Source: Bacillus sp. ISL-7 (GTDB lineage: Bacteria > Bacillota > Bacilli > Bacillales_B > DSM-18226). Taken from it: DNA of 15,661 bases. The translations under genes and the position numbers were made by a program. The notes below the pieces were generated by a model that made no database searches, was not told the origin of the DNA, and was given only the letters and a program-made list of their open reading frames with translations. Location of the stretch: NCBI RefSeq assembly GCF_018613065.1, contig NZ_JAGGQW010000084.1, positions 1 to 15,661 on the forward strand. The letters run 5' to 3'. This document shows, one piece after another, positions 5,932-12,478 of this stretch; position 1 is the stretch's first letter, and every line of letters begins with the position of its first letter.

Positions 5932-6639
5932 ATGTATTTCGAAATGGTTATGCAGGAACTGGAAGCGCTTGGCAAGGAACGAATGAAAAAGACTTACATA
6001 AGCAATGGTGCACATGAGCCTGTTTTTGGGGTGGCTACAGGTGCAATGAAGCCGCTTGCAAAGAAAATCAAGAAAAATCGGCCTTTAGCCGATCAGCTTT
6101 ACGCCACCGGGAACTATGATGCCATGTATTTTGCCGGCATCATTGCGGACCCAATGGTAATGACTGAGGCAGATTTTGAGCGTTGGATGGATGGGGCGTA
6201 TTTTTATATGCTTTCCGATTATGTGGTTGCTGTAACGTTGGCTGAAACTGATATTGCGCAAGATGTTGCCGATAAATGGATCGCGAGTGGTGAAGAACTT
6301 AGAATGTCGGCAGGCTGGAGCTGTTACTGCTGGCTTTTGGGTAATCGACCGGATAGTGAATTTAGCGCCAGCAAGATTGCCAGTATGCTTGATCAGGTGG
6401 AAAATATGATTCACGATTCTCCTGAACGAACAAAATCCGCTATGAATAATTTTATCTACACAGTAGGAATTTCCTATTTGTCGCTCCATGATAAGGCGGT
6501 TGAAACTGCAAAGGCAGTCGGCCCAGTAGAAATCAAGCGGGACAAGAAAAAAAGCAGTATTTTGCTTGCTTCCGAAAATATTCAAAACGGAATAGATCGA
6601 GGGAAAATTGGTTTCAAACGCAAATATGTAAGGTGTTAG
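5932..6639 (+). CDS. AlkD-like DNA alkylation repair protein
   Basis: A 235-residue, all-helical protein resembling the AlkD (COG4912) group of HEAT-repeat DNA glycosylases that remove alkylated bases. Visible traits are the N-terminal FGVATGAMKPLAKKIKKN (about 32-49), the paired-helix repeats, MNNFIYTVGISYLSLHDKAVETAK (about 171-194) and the basic tail GKIGFKRKYVRC. The usual catalytic block of AlkD (WDxxD-like) reads YMLSDYVV (about 92-99): the second Asp is kept (D96) but the Trp is not obvious. It could therefore be a divergent branch with altered chemistry. GGAAGGA lies 11 nt before the ATG. It is a single gene with its own promoter and terminator. Family call is good; activity is inferred. 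Confidence 0.8.
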   Translation: MYFEMVMQELEALGKERMKKTYISNGAHEPVFGVATGAMKPLAKKIKKNRPLADQLYATGNYDAMYFAGIIADPMVMTEADFERWMDGAYFYMLSDYVVAVTLAETDIAQDVADKWIASGEELRMSAGWSCYCWLLGNRPDSEFSASKIASMLDQVENMIHDSPERTKSAMNNFIYTVGISYLSLHDKAVETAKAVGPVEIKRDKKKSSILLASENIQNGIDRGKIGFKRKYVRC

Positions 6640-6715
6640 CCTAGTTTGTAGTGTAATTACTCTATCTGGGAATGAGAGCTCCATACATAATGTATAAGCT
6701 TTAAAACAATACAAT

Positions 6716-6755
6716 AAAAAATGGCTTAGTATTCACTTTACTGAGCCATTTTTTT
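6716..6755 (+). terminator. Terminator after AlkD-like gene
   Basis: A long stem in which AAAAAATGGCTTAGTA (6716-6731) pairs with TACTGAGCCATTTTTT (6739-6754; one T-G pair). The A-rich and T-rich flanks make it potentially bidirectional. Confidence 0.85.
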
Positions 6756-6816
6756 ATGACGAAAATCTTAAGAAAATTCGATATCAGAGGAGCTGCATTT
6801 TCGAATACACGACAAA

Positions 6817-6845
6817 TTATTCATTCTATTATGGGACTATATAAT
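6817..6845 (+). promoter_or_regulatory. Weak candidate promoter (perfect -10)
   Basis: TATAAT at 6840-6845, with only a poor -35 (TTATTC, 6817-6822) at 17 bp. AATTATTCATT at 6815-6825 is repeated exactly at 6927-6937, upstream of the next gene. Confidence 0.35.
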
Positions 6846-6870
6846 TAAAAAACCTGAAAGGTGAGGAATT

Positions 6871-6921
6871 TTGGAAGAATTAGCAGGATTTTTGATTTTA
6901 ATAAAGGAATATATTATATAA
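6871..6921 (+). CDS. Possible 16-aa hydrophobic peptide
   Basis: TTG (6871) follows AAAGGTGAGG by about 4 nt and opens a 16-codon frame reading MEELAGFLILIKEYII, then TAA. The ribosome site is good, and the peptide is amphipathic to hydrophobic. It sits 50 bp before the 191-aa gene on the same strand, behind a TATAAT box. It could be a leader peptide, a real micro-protein or the stub of a lost gene. I recognise no family, and chance cannot be excluded at this length. Confidence 0.25.
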   Translation: MEELAGFLILIKEYII

Positions 6922-6970
6922 TTTCGAATTATTCATTAATTTTATCAAGATATGAAAGAGGGTATACGAT

Positions 6971-7546
6971 ATGATTGAAAATTTCTTTGCTGATTATAAA
7001 AACTATATTGTTGTACCGGAAGATGAAAGGCAAGTTGGAAATGAAGTATTTGATCCCAAACATTTTGAAGCCTATTATATACTAACACTGTCCATTTTTG
7101 ATTCCCGTTTATCGACTTGGAAAGATGCAAGTAAATTTGAAATTGATGTTGAAAAAAGTATCAAAATAGTTCTGAGGGATTTCAATCAAATAGAGCGGCA
7201 GAAGTACCATCTTCAATTACTAGAATTTGATAAGTATAAAAACTATTTTATCTTGGCCCTTTCTTCTAAAACAAAATTTAATCCAGGGGAAGAAAAGGAT
7301 CGTATTAATGAGCTCATTGATAAAAAAGTAACGAATCCATTTTATGTTGGGCAAAATTGGTTCAAACTCATTGGTGATAAAGGAAGAGTTGCCCGTAAAC
7401 TCTTTTACTGCTCCTTTAAGGAATATATGGCCCAGGACCAAAACCATTTAAAAAGGGAAGAAAAGTATGAAAACATCAGTGAATTCATCCCTAAAAAAGG
7501 AGAAATGAAGCTGATTAAAAGCTCGTTGAAAAAGGATATTCTCTAA
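6971..7546 (+). CDS. Unrecognised 191-aa cytoplasmic protein
   Basis: I do not recognise the family. The frame is clean, starts at ATG after AAAGAGGG (spacing about 8) and ends just before a strong terminator, so it is very probably expressed. The protein is charged and rich in Lys, Asp, Phe and Tyr, with no signal peptide or membrane segment. Notable stretches are KHFEAYYILTLSIFDSRLS (about 30-48), an IERQKYHLQLLEFDKYKNYF segment (about 74-93), KDRINELIDKKVTNPFYVG (about 108-126) and the basic end SSLKKDIL. Predicted mixed alpha/beta. Neighbours (AlkD-like repair gene, PrsW-like protease) are separated from it by terminators, so context gives no role. Confidence 0.7.
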   Translation: MIENFFADYKNYIVVPEDERQVGNEVFDPKHFEAYYILTLSIFDSRLSTWKDASKFEIDVEKSIKIVLRDFNQIERQKYHLQLLEFDKYKNYFILALSSKTKFNPGEEKDRINELIDKKVTNPFYVGQNWFKLIGDKGRVARKLFYCSFKEYMAQDQNHLKREEKYENISEFIPKKGEMKLIKSSLKKDIL

Positions 7547-7558
7547 CTGCACAGGTAA

Positions 7559-7594
7559 CCGGTGACTTGCCTTGGCAGGTCAGCGGATTTTTTT
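7559..7594 (+). terminator. Terminator after the 191-aa gene
   Basis: CCGGTGACTTGCC (7559-7571) pairs with GGCAGGTCAGCGG (7574-7586), with one mismatch and one wobble, followed by A and seven T. Confidence 0.8.
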
Positions 7595-7633
7595 GGATAG
7601 AACGTGTATTCAAATAATTTACCTATTATTGGG

Positions 7634-7657
7634 CATCCTCTATTTGAGGATGTTTTT
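7634..7657 (+). terminator. Second hairpin with T tract, before PrsW-like gene
   Basis: CATCCTC (7634-7640) and GAGGATG (7646-7652) form a perfect 7-bp stem with a TATTT loop, followed by five T. It ends only 24 nt before the start codon of the next gene. It may be a backup terminator or, if a promoter lies between the two hairpins, a leader attenuator. Confidence 0.6.
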
Positions 7658-7681
7658 GCTAACCAAGAGGGGTGAAGTTTT

Positions 7682-8740
7682 TTGAAATGCCCGCAATGTG
7701 TTTATACCAATCCAGATGGTGTGAAATTCTGCTTAAGCTGCGGAGAAAAGTTTATTAAAAATAACACACAAGAGAATGAAAATAGCTTTTTTTATGAGTT
7801 TGCCCATTACGTAGATATGGTCCCAAGATTCCAACGATCGATTGAACCAAAATTTCAAAACATATTTTCGCGTGTTTTCCATAATCATAGCGAACTGGAA
7901 GCGGACCGGCTGTTTATCGTAGGAACTGCGCTTACTACACCAAAAATTTCGGAAGTGAAGGACACCTGGCCAAAACCATGGCTTTTTGCAAGGGTATTCA
8001 TCATTTCACTTCTTGCCTTCGCAGGATTTTACATTGGTGTGAGCTATTTTAGAAATGTGAACTTTATACCCGGACTCATTATTGTTGGTGCTTTTGCTGT
8101 TCCGTTTACAACGTTAATCTTCTTCTGGGAGATGAATGCTCCGCAAAATATTGCTTTTTATCGAGTGATATACGTCGTGATGATCGGTGGGATTCTCTCC
8201 ATGTTAGTCGCACTCGTGTTTTTCGATATTCTGAAAAACATTATTAATCCGATTACGATTGGAATTGCTGAGGAGCTCGCCAAAGCAATAACGGTGATTA
8301 CGTTTGTTCGATACCGAAAATACAGATATATTTTAAACGGCCTTCTCATCGGTGCAGCAGTCGGAGCAGGTTTTGCAGCGTTTGAAACAGCTGGGTATGC
8401 TCTAAGGGCACTGCTTTCTGGAGATGGTGCAACTCTCTACAACACGATCCTATGGCGAGGGATCTTTGCTCCTGGCGGACATATTGCCTGGGCTGCTCTG
8501 ACTGGTGCAGCATTCTGCAGAGTACAAGGGGACGAGCCATTTAAATTTAACATGCTATTCCGCTTTAGGTTTTTACGCGTCTTTATCTTAGTGGTTTTGA
8601 TGCATGCATTATGGGACACCCCTATAACAGGAATGTTCCCCTTCGGACAGATTTTTCTAATGCTAGCTTCATGGGTAGTTGTCTTCCTGCTCATCCGTGC
8701 TGGCCTTAAGGAGATTGGAGAAAGAAAAATAAATGTTTAA
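7682..8740 (+). CDS. PrsW-family membrane protease with zinc ribbon
   Basis: A 352-residue membrane protein. An N-terminal zinc ribbon is formed by C3, C6, C17 and C20 (CPQC...CLSC), followed by a polar linker to about residue 95. Several transmembrane helices then run from about 100 to 340. The core shows the marks of the PrsW/CPBP-like intramembrane protease group: AEELAK (E197, E198, K201), FAAFETAGYAL (E235), H267 and HALWD (H308, D312). B. subtilis PrsW makes the first cut in the anti-sigma factor RsiW. This protein is larger and carries a ribbon, so it is a paralogue with an unknown target. TTG start at 7682, with GGGGTGA 6 nt upstream. No sigma or anti-sigma gene is adjacent. A terminator follows. 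Confidence 0.85.
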   Translation: MKCPQCVYTNPDGVKFCLSCGEKFIKNNTQENENSFFYEFAHYVDMVPRFQRSIEPKFQNIFSRVFHNHSELEADRLFIVGTALTTPKISEVKDTWPKPWLFARVFIISLLAFAGFYIGVSYFRNVNFIPGLIIVGAFAVPFTTLIFFWEMNAPQNIAFYRVIYVVMIGGILSMLVALVFFDILKNIINPITIGIAEELAKAITVITFVRYRKYRYILNGLLIGAAVGAGFAAFETAGYALRALLSGDGATLYNTILWRGIFAPGGHIAWAALTGAAFCRVQGDEPFKFNMLFRFRFLRVFILVVLMHALWDTPITGMFPFGQIFLMLASWVVVFLLIRAGLKEIGERKINV

Positions 8741-8744
8741 GGAG

Positions 8745-8773
8745 CAGAGGAGAGTTCTTCTGTTTCTTTTTTT
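8745..8773 (+). terminator. Terminator after PrsW-like gene
   Basis: CAGAGGA (8745-8751) pairs with TCTTCTG (8756-8762; one G-U) around GAGT, followed by TTTCTTTTTTT. Confidence 0.7.
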
Positions 8774-8848
8774 ATATTAAGCAAATGTCTTTGGAGTCCC
8801 TAAGTCCTATTTTATATAGGAACAATGAACCGAAATTTTCCTTTCGTA

Positions 8849-8877
8849 TTGACAGCATCCATGGTAAATTTTATATT
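8849..8877 (+). promoter_or_regulatory. Near-consensus sigma-A promoter of galactanase
   Basis: A perfect -35 TTGACA (8849-8854), a 17-bp spacer, then TATATT (8872-8877). The predicted start near 8884 gives a long leader of about 220 nt that contains both operator palindromes. Repression would then be by blocking elongation or by looping, unless a second promoter near the downstream operator is also used. Confidence 0.7.
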
Positions 8878-8920
8878 AATACTCAAGATAAGTATTCAGA
8901 ATTAACAGACATTTTTTTAT

Positions 8921-8938
8921 ATAGAAACCGGTTTCTAT
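8921..8938. promoter_or_regulatory. LacI-type operator 1 (perfect palindrome)
   Basis: A perfect 18-bp palindrome with half-site ATAGAAACC. Its central CG step and AACC/GGTT core are typical of LacI-family operators. It lies about 37 bp downstream of the predicted transcription start. The core differs from the CcpA cre pattern (TGAAAGCGCTTTCA type). The likely binder is the LacI-family protein encoded at 12479-13510. Confidence 0.8.
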
Positions 8939-9009
8939 GTAAAAAAATAACAGCACGTATCCTTATATAAAATTTATTCATACAAAACTACTTGATATTT
9001 TTTTCGTTA

Positions 9010-9031
9010 GTATAGAAACCGGTTTCTATAC
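9010..9031. promoter_or_regulatory. LacI-type operator 2 (perfect palindrome)
   Basis: A perfect 22-bp palindrome with half-site GTATAGAAACC. It shares the full 18-bp core of operator 1, and the two centres are 91 bp apart. A TTGATA at 8992-8997 lies just before it, and TCTATA at 9025-9030 within it could serve as a -10 with TTCGTT (9003-9008). A second promoter overlapping this operator is therefore possible but weak. Confidence 0.8.
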
Positions 9032-9043
9032 CAATAACCATTT

Positions 9044-9054
9044 GGGAGGTGATC
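9044..9054 (+). promoter_or_regulatory. Orphan strong Shine-Dalgarno sequence in leader
   Basis: GGGAGGTGATC. Ten bases (9045-9054) match the complement of the Bacillus 16S rRNA 3' end without a mismatch, stronger than the gene's own AGGGGG (9091-9096). No ATG, GTG or TTG follows at a usable distance; only an ATA at 9055 opens a short frame. It resembles the STAB-SD elements known to stabilise Bacillus mRNAs from near the 5' end. Confidence 0.5.
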
Positions 9055-9104
9055 ATAAACGTAACTGACTTAATCTAGGAAAATAGTAAAAGGGGGATAC
9101 AAAC

Positions 9105-12100
9105 ATGGCAAAAGATAATTTTAAACAAATGGCTAAAAAGGTTTTAACATGCGGCTCGGCCGCTGCCCTTACCTTTAGTCTGCTCGCATCTGCCGCACCT
9201 AAGGGATCTGCCGCTGAAGTAAATCCATCGAGCACAGTAACAGAAACGGTGAAATTAGACCCAAGCTACCAACAGGCACCATTTGATGGTTGGGGAACGG
9301 CCCTTGTATGGTTTGCCAATATTACGGGCGGCTGGCCCGATGAAATCAAAAACCAAGTAGCTGATGCCCTTTATGGCAAGGATGGACTTAATTTTAATAT
9401 TGCTCGTTATAATATAGGCGGTGGTGATTCACCAGAAACCACTCCATACATGCGTCTTGGCGGAGCAGTCCCAGGTTATTGGAATCGGCCTGCTGAATTT
9501 GGTCCTCCAAATGGAAACACAGAAGGCTGGACAGAGCCGACAAATTGGTGGGACCCAAAAAATCCTGACCATTGGAATTGGAACGCTGATGCCAATCAAC
9601 GCTGGTGGCTGACGGCAGCTAAGTCTAGAGGAGCAGATACGTTTGAGGCCTTTTCGAACTCGGCACCATACTTTATGACTCAAAGTGGATACGTATCTGG
9701 AAACTGGGATTCAAATAAGGATAACCTGAAGCCAGATCAATACACGAATTTTGCCAGCTACTTAACAGGAGTTGTGGACCATTTACAGCAAGAAACAGGC
9801 ATTCAATTTAAAACGCTTTCACCGGTAAATGAACCCAATACTAACTATTGGGGAGCCAAGGGCAGACAGGAAGGATCACACTGGGCACCTGCATCACAAG
9901 CGAAAATGATTAATGAGGTGAAAACACAATTAACCGAAAAAGGTTTGAATACCGTTGTCTCGGCAATGGACGAAACCAATCCATCAAAATTTCGATCCAA
10001 TTGGGATGCCTACAATTCGGAAACCCGAAATAATATTGGGCAGTTGAATGTACATACGTACGGAACGGGAGAAAGAAATGGTGCCAGAGATATTGCCAAG
10101 GGTGCAGGGAAAAAACTATGGATGTCGGAGGTTGACCTAAGTGTCGGCGGCCAGAATCATGAGGACATCAAGCCAGGGCTTGCTATATCGGAAAGAATCC
10201 AGGCGGATATCCAGCAGCTCGAGCCAGAAGCATGGGTGCTTTGGCAAGCAGTGGAAGATGAGGTAAACATGAGGCCTGAACATGAAAATGGCAACTGGGG
10301 TCTGATTCAGGTTGATTTTGCCGCAAAGGATTTCAGCAATTTTAAAATATACAAAAATAAAAAATACTACGCAGTGGGCAACTACAGTAAATTTATCCGC
10401 CCTGGCGACCAGTTTATCAACACAAACAACCAAAATACTTTGGCCGCCATTGATACGAAAGATGACTCCGTTGTCGTCGTTTATACCAATTCATCTGCGG
10501 AACAAAAAGTAATCGACTTTGACTTATCTGGATTTGAAACGATAAATGGAACAGCATCGGCAACGCCATATGTAACATCGGCCACCGATAATTTGCAGAA
10601 AAAAGAAGACATCAAGGTAAAGGATGAAAAATTAGCAGCGGTGGTTCCCGCACTATCGATTACAACATTCGTCGTATCCGGTGTTTCTGGAGTCAACAAG
10701 GACGACGGTTTCTTAAATAATCATGATAAATACAAAATTAGTAATCTAAATAGTGGAAAGGTCCTGGATATCACTCAGGATGGCAAGATAGTCCAAAAAT
10801 CCTATGACCGCGATAAAGCGAGCCAGCAATGGAGCCTTCAAAAAGTGACCAATGGATACAGCTCCAAGGAATTATATAAAATCGTCGACACCAACAATGG
10901 CAAAGTAATTGGTGTAGAAAATGGGTCCGCTGTGGAACAAACCTATCAAAACACTGTCAGCCAAAAGTGGATGTTATCCACCTCAGGCAATCAGCAATAC
11001 ACGTTCATTAACGCAGCAAACGGTCAGCTGCTGGAAGTTGGCGGCGCGTCAACAAAAGAAGATGCTGGTGTGGACGTCTGGTCAGCGAATGCTGGAAAGA
11101 ATCAGAGTTGGAAAATCGACAAGTCCGGAATTGTAGAAATTGAGCCTGCCAATGTCGTTGTAACGAAGAAAAAAATCGCACCGGAACTGCCACAGGAGAT
11201 AACTGCTATTTACGGTGACGGGAAAAAAGTGCAAAAAGCGGTCCAATGGGAGCCGGTTGACCCTGATCAATATGACAGGGAAACCATTTTTACCGTGAAG
11301 GGCAAGGTAGAAGGAACGAACATCCCGGCAGTTGCCAATGTTACCGTCAGCAAAGTGGAAAGTGTCGAACCAATTAAAGTGAAAACTGTACCAGGTAAAG
11401 CGCCGGAACTGCCTGATTTTGTTCCTGCTAAACTTGAAATCGGTACAGAAGGAAACGTACGTGTGAATTGGGAAACGATAGACCCAAGCAAGTATGAAAC
11501 GCTTGCCAAATTTACCGTAAAAGGCTCGATTCCGTATAGTCCGGTTAAAGTAACTGCCAATGTGCAAGTCACCAAACCGGCATTGCAGAACATTGCCTTA
11601 AACCTTCCCGGCACTGGACAAGAGTTTCCAAAGGCAACCGCTTCCTTTACAGGACAGTATGATAAAGCCGCAAATGTTAACGATGGTGATATCTCTTCCA
11701 TTCGCTGGACGAATTGGGATCCAAACAGCTGGAGGTCAGAAGATTGGGTAGCAATTGATTTTGGGAGTGAAGATACGATTTCTAAACTCGATTTCCATTT
11801 TTATGATGATGGGGGTGGAACGAGACCACCAGCATCCCTACAGCTTGAGTACTGGGATGGTACCGAATGGAAGGCCATCGACGGTACCCAATTAGCTGTG
11901 AATGCGAAAAAGGACTTAACGGTGAATTTTGCGCCAGTGATCACATCGAAGGTCCGAGTGGTGATGAAAGCGATGCCGAATACATGCATTGCGATTTCGG
12001 AAGTTGAAGTATTTGGAAAAGGAGATGTCACGAAGGCTGAACCAAGCATTGGCGATAATGCAACGCTTGAGAGCATCTTAATCGATGGGAAGCCGTTAAA

Positions 12101-12287
12101 GGACTTCCAACCTGACCAATTTACTTATGATGTGATGGAAAAAGCATCGAAATCTCCTGTTGTTACAGCAGTAACCAACGACCTATTTGCCTCTTATCAG
12201 GTATCTGAAGAAGAGGACGCTGCTGTGATCACAGTAAAATCGGAGGATGGGCTCCGGACTGAAACCTATACGGTTAAATTTAGATAA
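9105..12287 (+). CDS. Secreted modular GH30-type endo-beta-1,6-galactanase
   Basis: A 1060-residue exported enzyme. Residues 1-37 are a signal peptide (KK, hydrophobic AAALTFSLLASAA, cleavage near SAA-EV). About 45-525 form a GH30-type (clan A) catalytic unit. It opens FDGWGTALVWFANITGGW and has proton donor E243 in SPVNEPN, nucleophile E342 in LWMSEVDLS and a C-terminal beta domain. This pattern fits endo-beta-1,6-galactanases acting on type II arabinogalactan; specificity is inferred. Next come a ricin-type beta-trefoil lectin (about 541-672, QQW and QSW repeats), two Ig-like Big_4 domains (about 683-750 and 756-823), an F5/8C/CBM32-like domain (about 828-972) and a C-terminal beta-sandwich (about 985-1060). 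There is no LPxTG or SLH anchor, so it is probably released. RBS AGGGGG is 8 nt upstream. Operators upstream and the LacI gene downstream suggest substrate induction. Confidence 0.82.
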   Translation: MAKDNFKQMAKKVLTCGSAAALTFSLLASAAPKGSAAEVNPSSTVTETVKLDPSYQQAPFDGWGTALVWFANITGGWPDEIKNQVADALYGKDGLNFNIARYNIGGGDSPETTPYMRLGGAVPGYWNRPAEFGPPNGNTEGWTEPTNWWDPKNPDHWNWNADANQRWWLTAAKSRGADTFEAFSNSAPYFMTQSGYVSGNWDSNKDNLKPDQYTNFASYLTGVVDHLQQETGIQFKTLSPVNEPNTNYWGAKGRQEGSHWAPASQAKMINEVKTQLTEKGLNTVVSAMDETNPSKFRSNWDAYNSETRNNIGQLNVHTYGTGERNGARDIAKGAGKKLWMSEVDLSVGGQNHEDIKPGLAISERIQADIQQLEPEAWVLWQAVEDEVNMRPEHENGNWGLIQVDFAAKDFSNFKIYKNKKYYAVGNYSKFIRPGDQFINTNNQNTLAAIDTKDDSVVVVYTNSSAEQKVIDFDLSGFETINGTASATPYVTSATDNLQKKEDIKVKDEKLAAVVPALSITTFVVSGVSGVNKDDGFLNNHDKYKISNLNSGKVLDITQDGKIVQKSYDRDKASQQWSLQKVTNGYSSKELYKIVDTNNGKVIGVENGSAVEQTYQNTVSQKWMLSTSGNQQYTFINAANGQLLEVGGASTKEDAGVDVWSANAGKNQSWKIDKSGIVEIEPANVVVTKKKIAPELPQEITAIYGDGKKVQKAVQWEPVDPDQYDRETIFTVKGKVEGTNIPAVANVTVSKVESVEPIKVKTVPGKAPELPDFVPAKLEIGTEGNVRVNWETIDPSKYETLAKFTVKGSIPYSPVKVTANVQVTKPALQNIALNLPGTGQEFPKATASFTGQYDKAANVNDGDISSIRWTNWDPNSWRSEDWVAIDFGSEDTISKLDFHFYDDGGGTRPPASLQLEYWDGTEWKAIDGTQLAVNAKKDLTVNFAPVITSKVRVVMKAMPNTCIAISEVEVFGKGDVTKAEPSIGDNATLESILIDGKPLKDFQPDQFTYDVMEKASKSPVVTAVTNDLFASYQVSEEEDAAVITVKSEDGLRTETYTVKFR

Positions 12288-12294
12288 TATAATT

Positions 12295-12337
12295 AGTCAT
12301 AGTTGAGGATGCTGTAGTCCACAACTATGACTTTTTA
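12295..12337 (+). terminator. Terminator after the galactanase gene
   Basis: AGTCATAGTTG (12295-12305) and CAACTATGACT (12322-12332) form a perfect 11-bp stem. It extends inward past one mismatch (AGGA/TCCA) and is followed by TTTTTATT. Confidence 0.85.
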
Positions 12338-12429
12338 TTGCCGTTTTTCCCCCCGCCTTCACGTTCACCCTATCGACTACCATTTTTCTATTAAAATAGA
12401 TTACAATTGGAAGAAAGATACTTAAGATA

Positions 12430-12455
12430 AAACCGATTAATATATTTAGGTTTAT
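12430..12455. promoter_or_regulatory. Weak dyad upstream of the lacI-type gene
   Basis: AAACC (near 12431) and GGTTT (near 12449) form a loose inverted repeat, and the AAACCG core resembles a half of the upstream operators. Further upstream, TTACAA followed by TAAGAT at about 16 bp could be a promoter. The match is poor, so autoregulation is only a possibility. Confidence 0.25.
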
Positions 12456-12478
12456 ATCTCTAAGAAGGGGGGCTTCAG

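Noticed and set aside
6085..6714. 209-codon minus-strand ORF over the AlkD-like gene
   Set aside because: It is an antisense shadow; the plus strand has a better start, family match and terminator.
8785..8970. 61-codon plus-strand ORF in the galactanase leader
   Set aside because: It has no ribosome binding site, spans the near-consensus promoter and the first operator, and its translation has no recognisable features.
8921..9031. Palindromes read as CcpA cre sites
   Set aside because: The core GAAACCGGTTTC lacks the cre centre (AAGCGCTT type), and a dedicated LacI-family gene is next to the target.
11082..11701. Long minus-strand ORFs inside the galactanase gene
   Set aside because: They are antisense shadows of repetitive Ig-like domain coding sequence, with no ribosome site or promoter.
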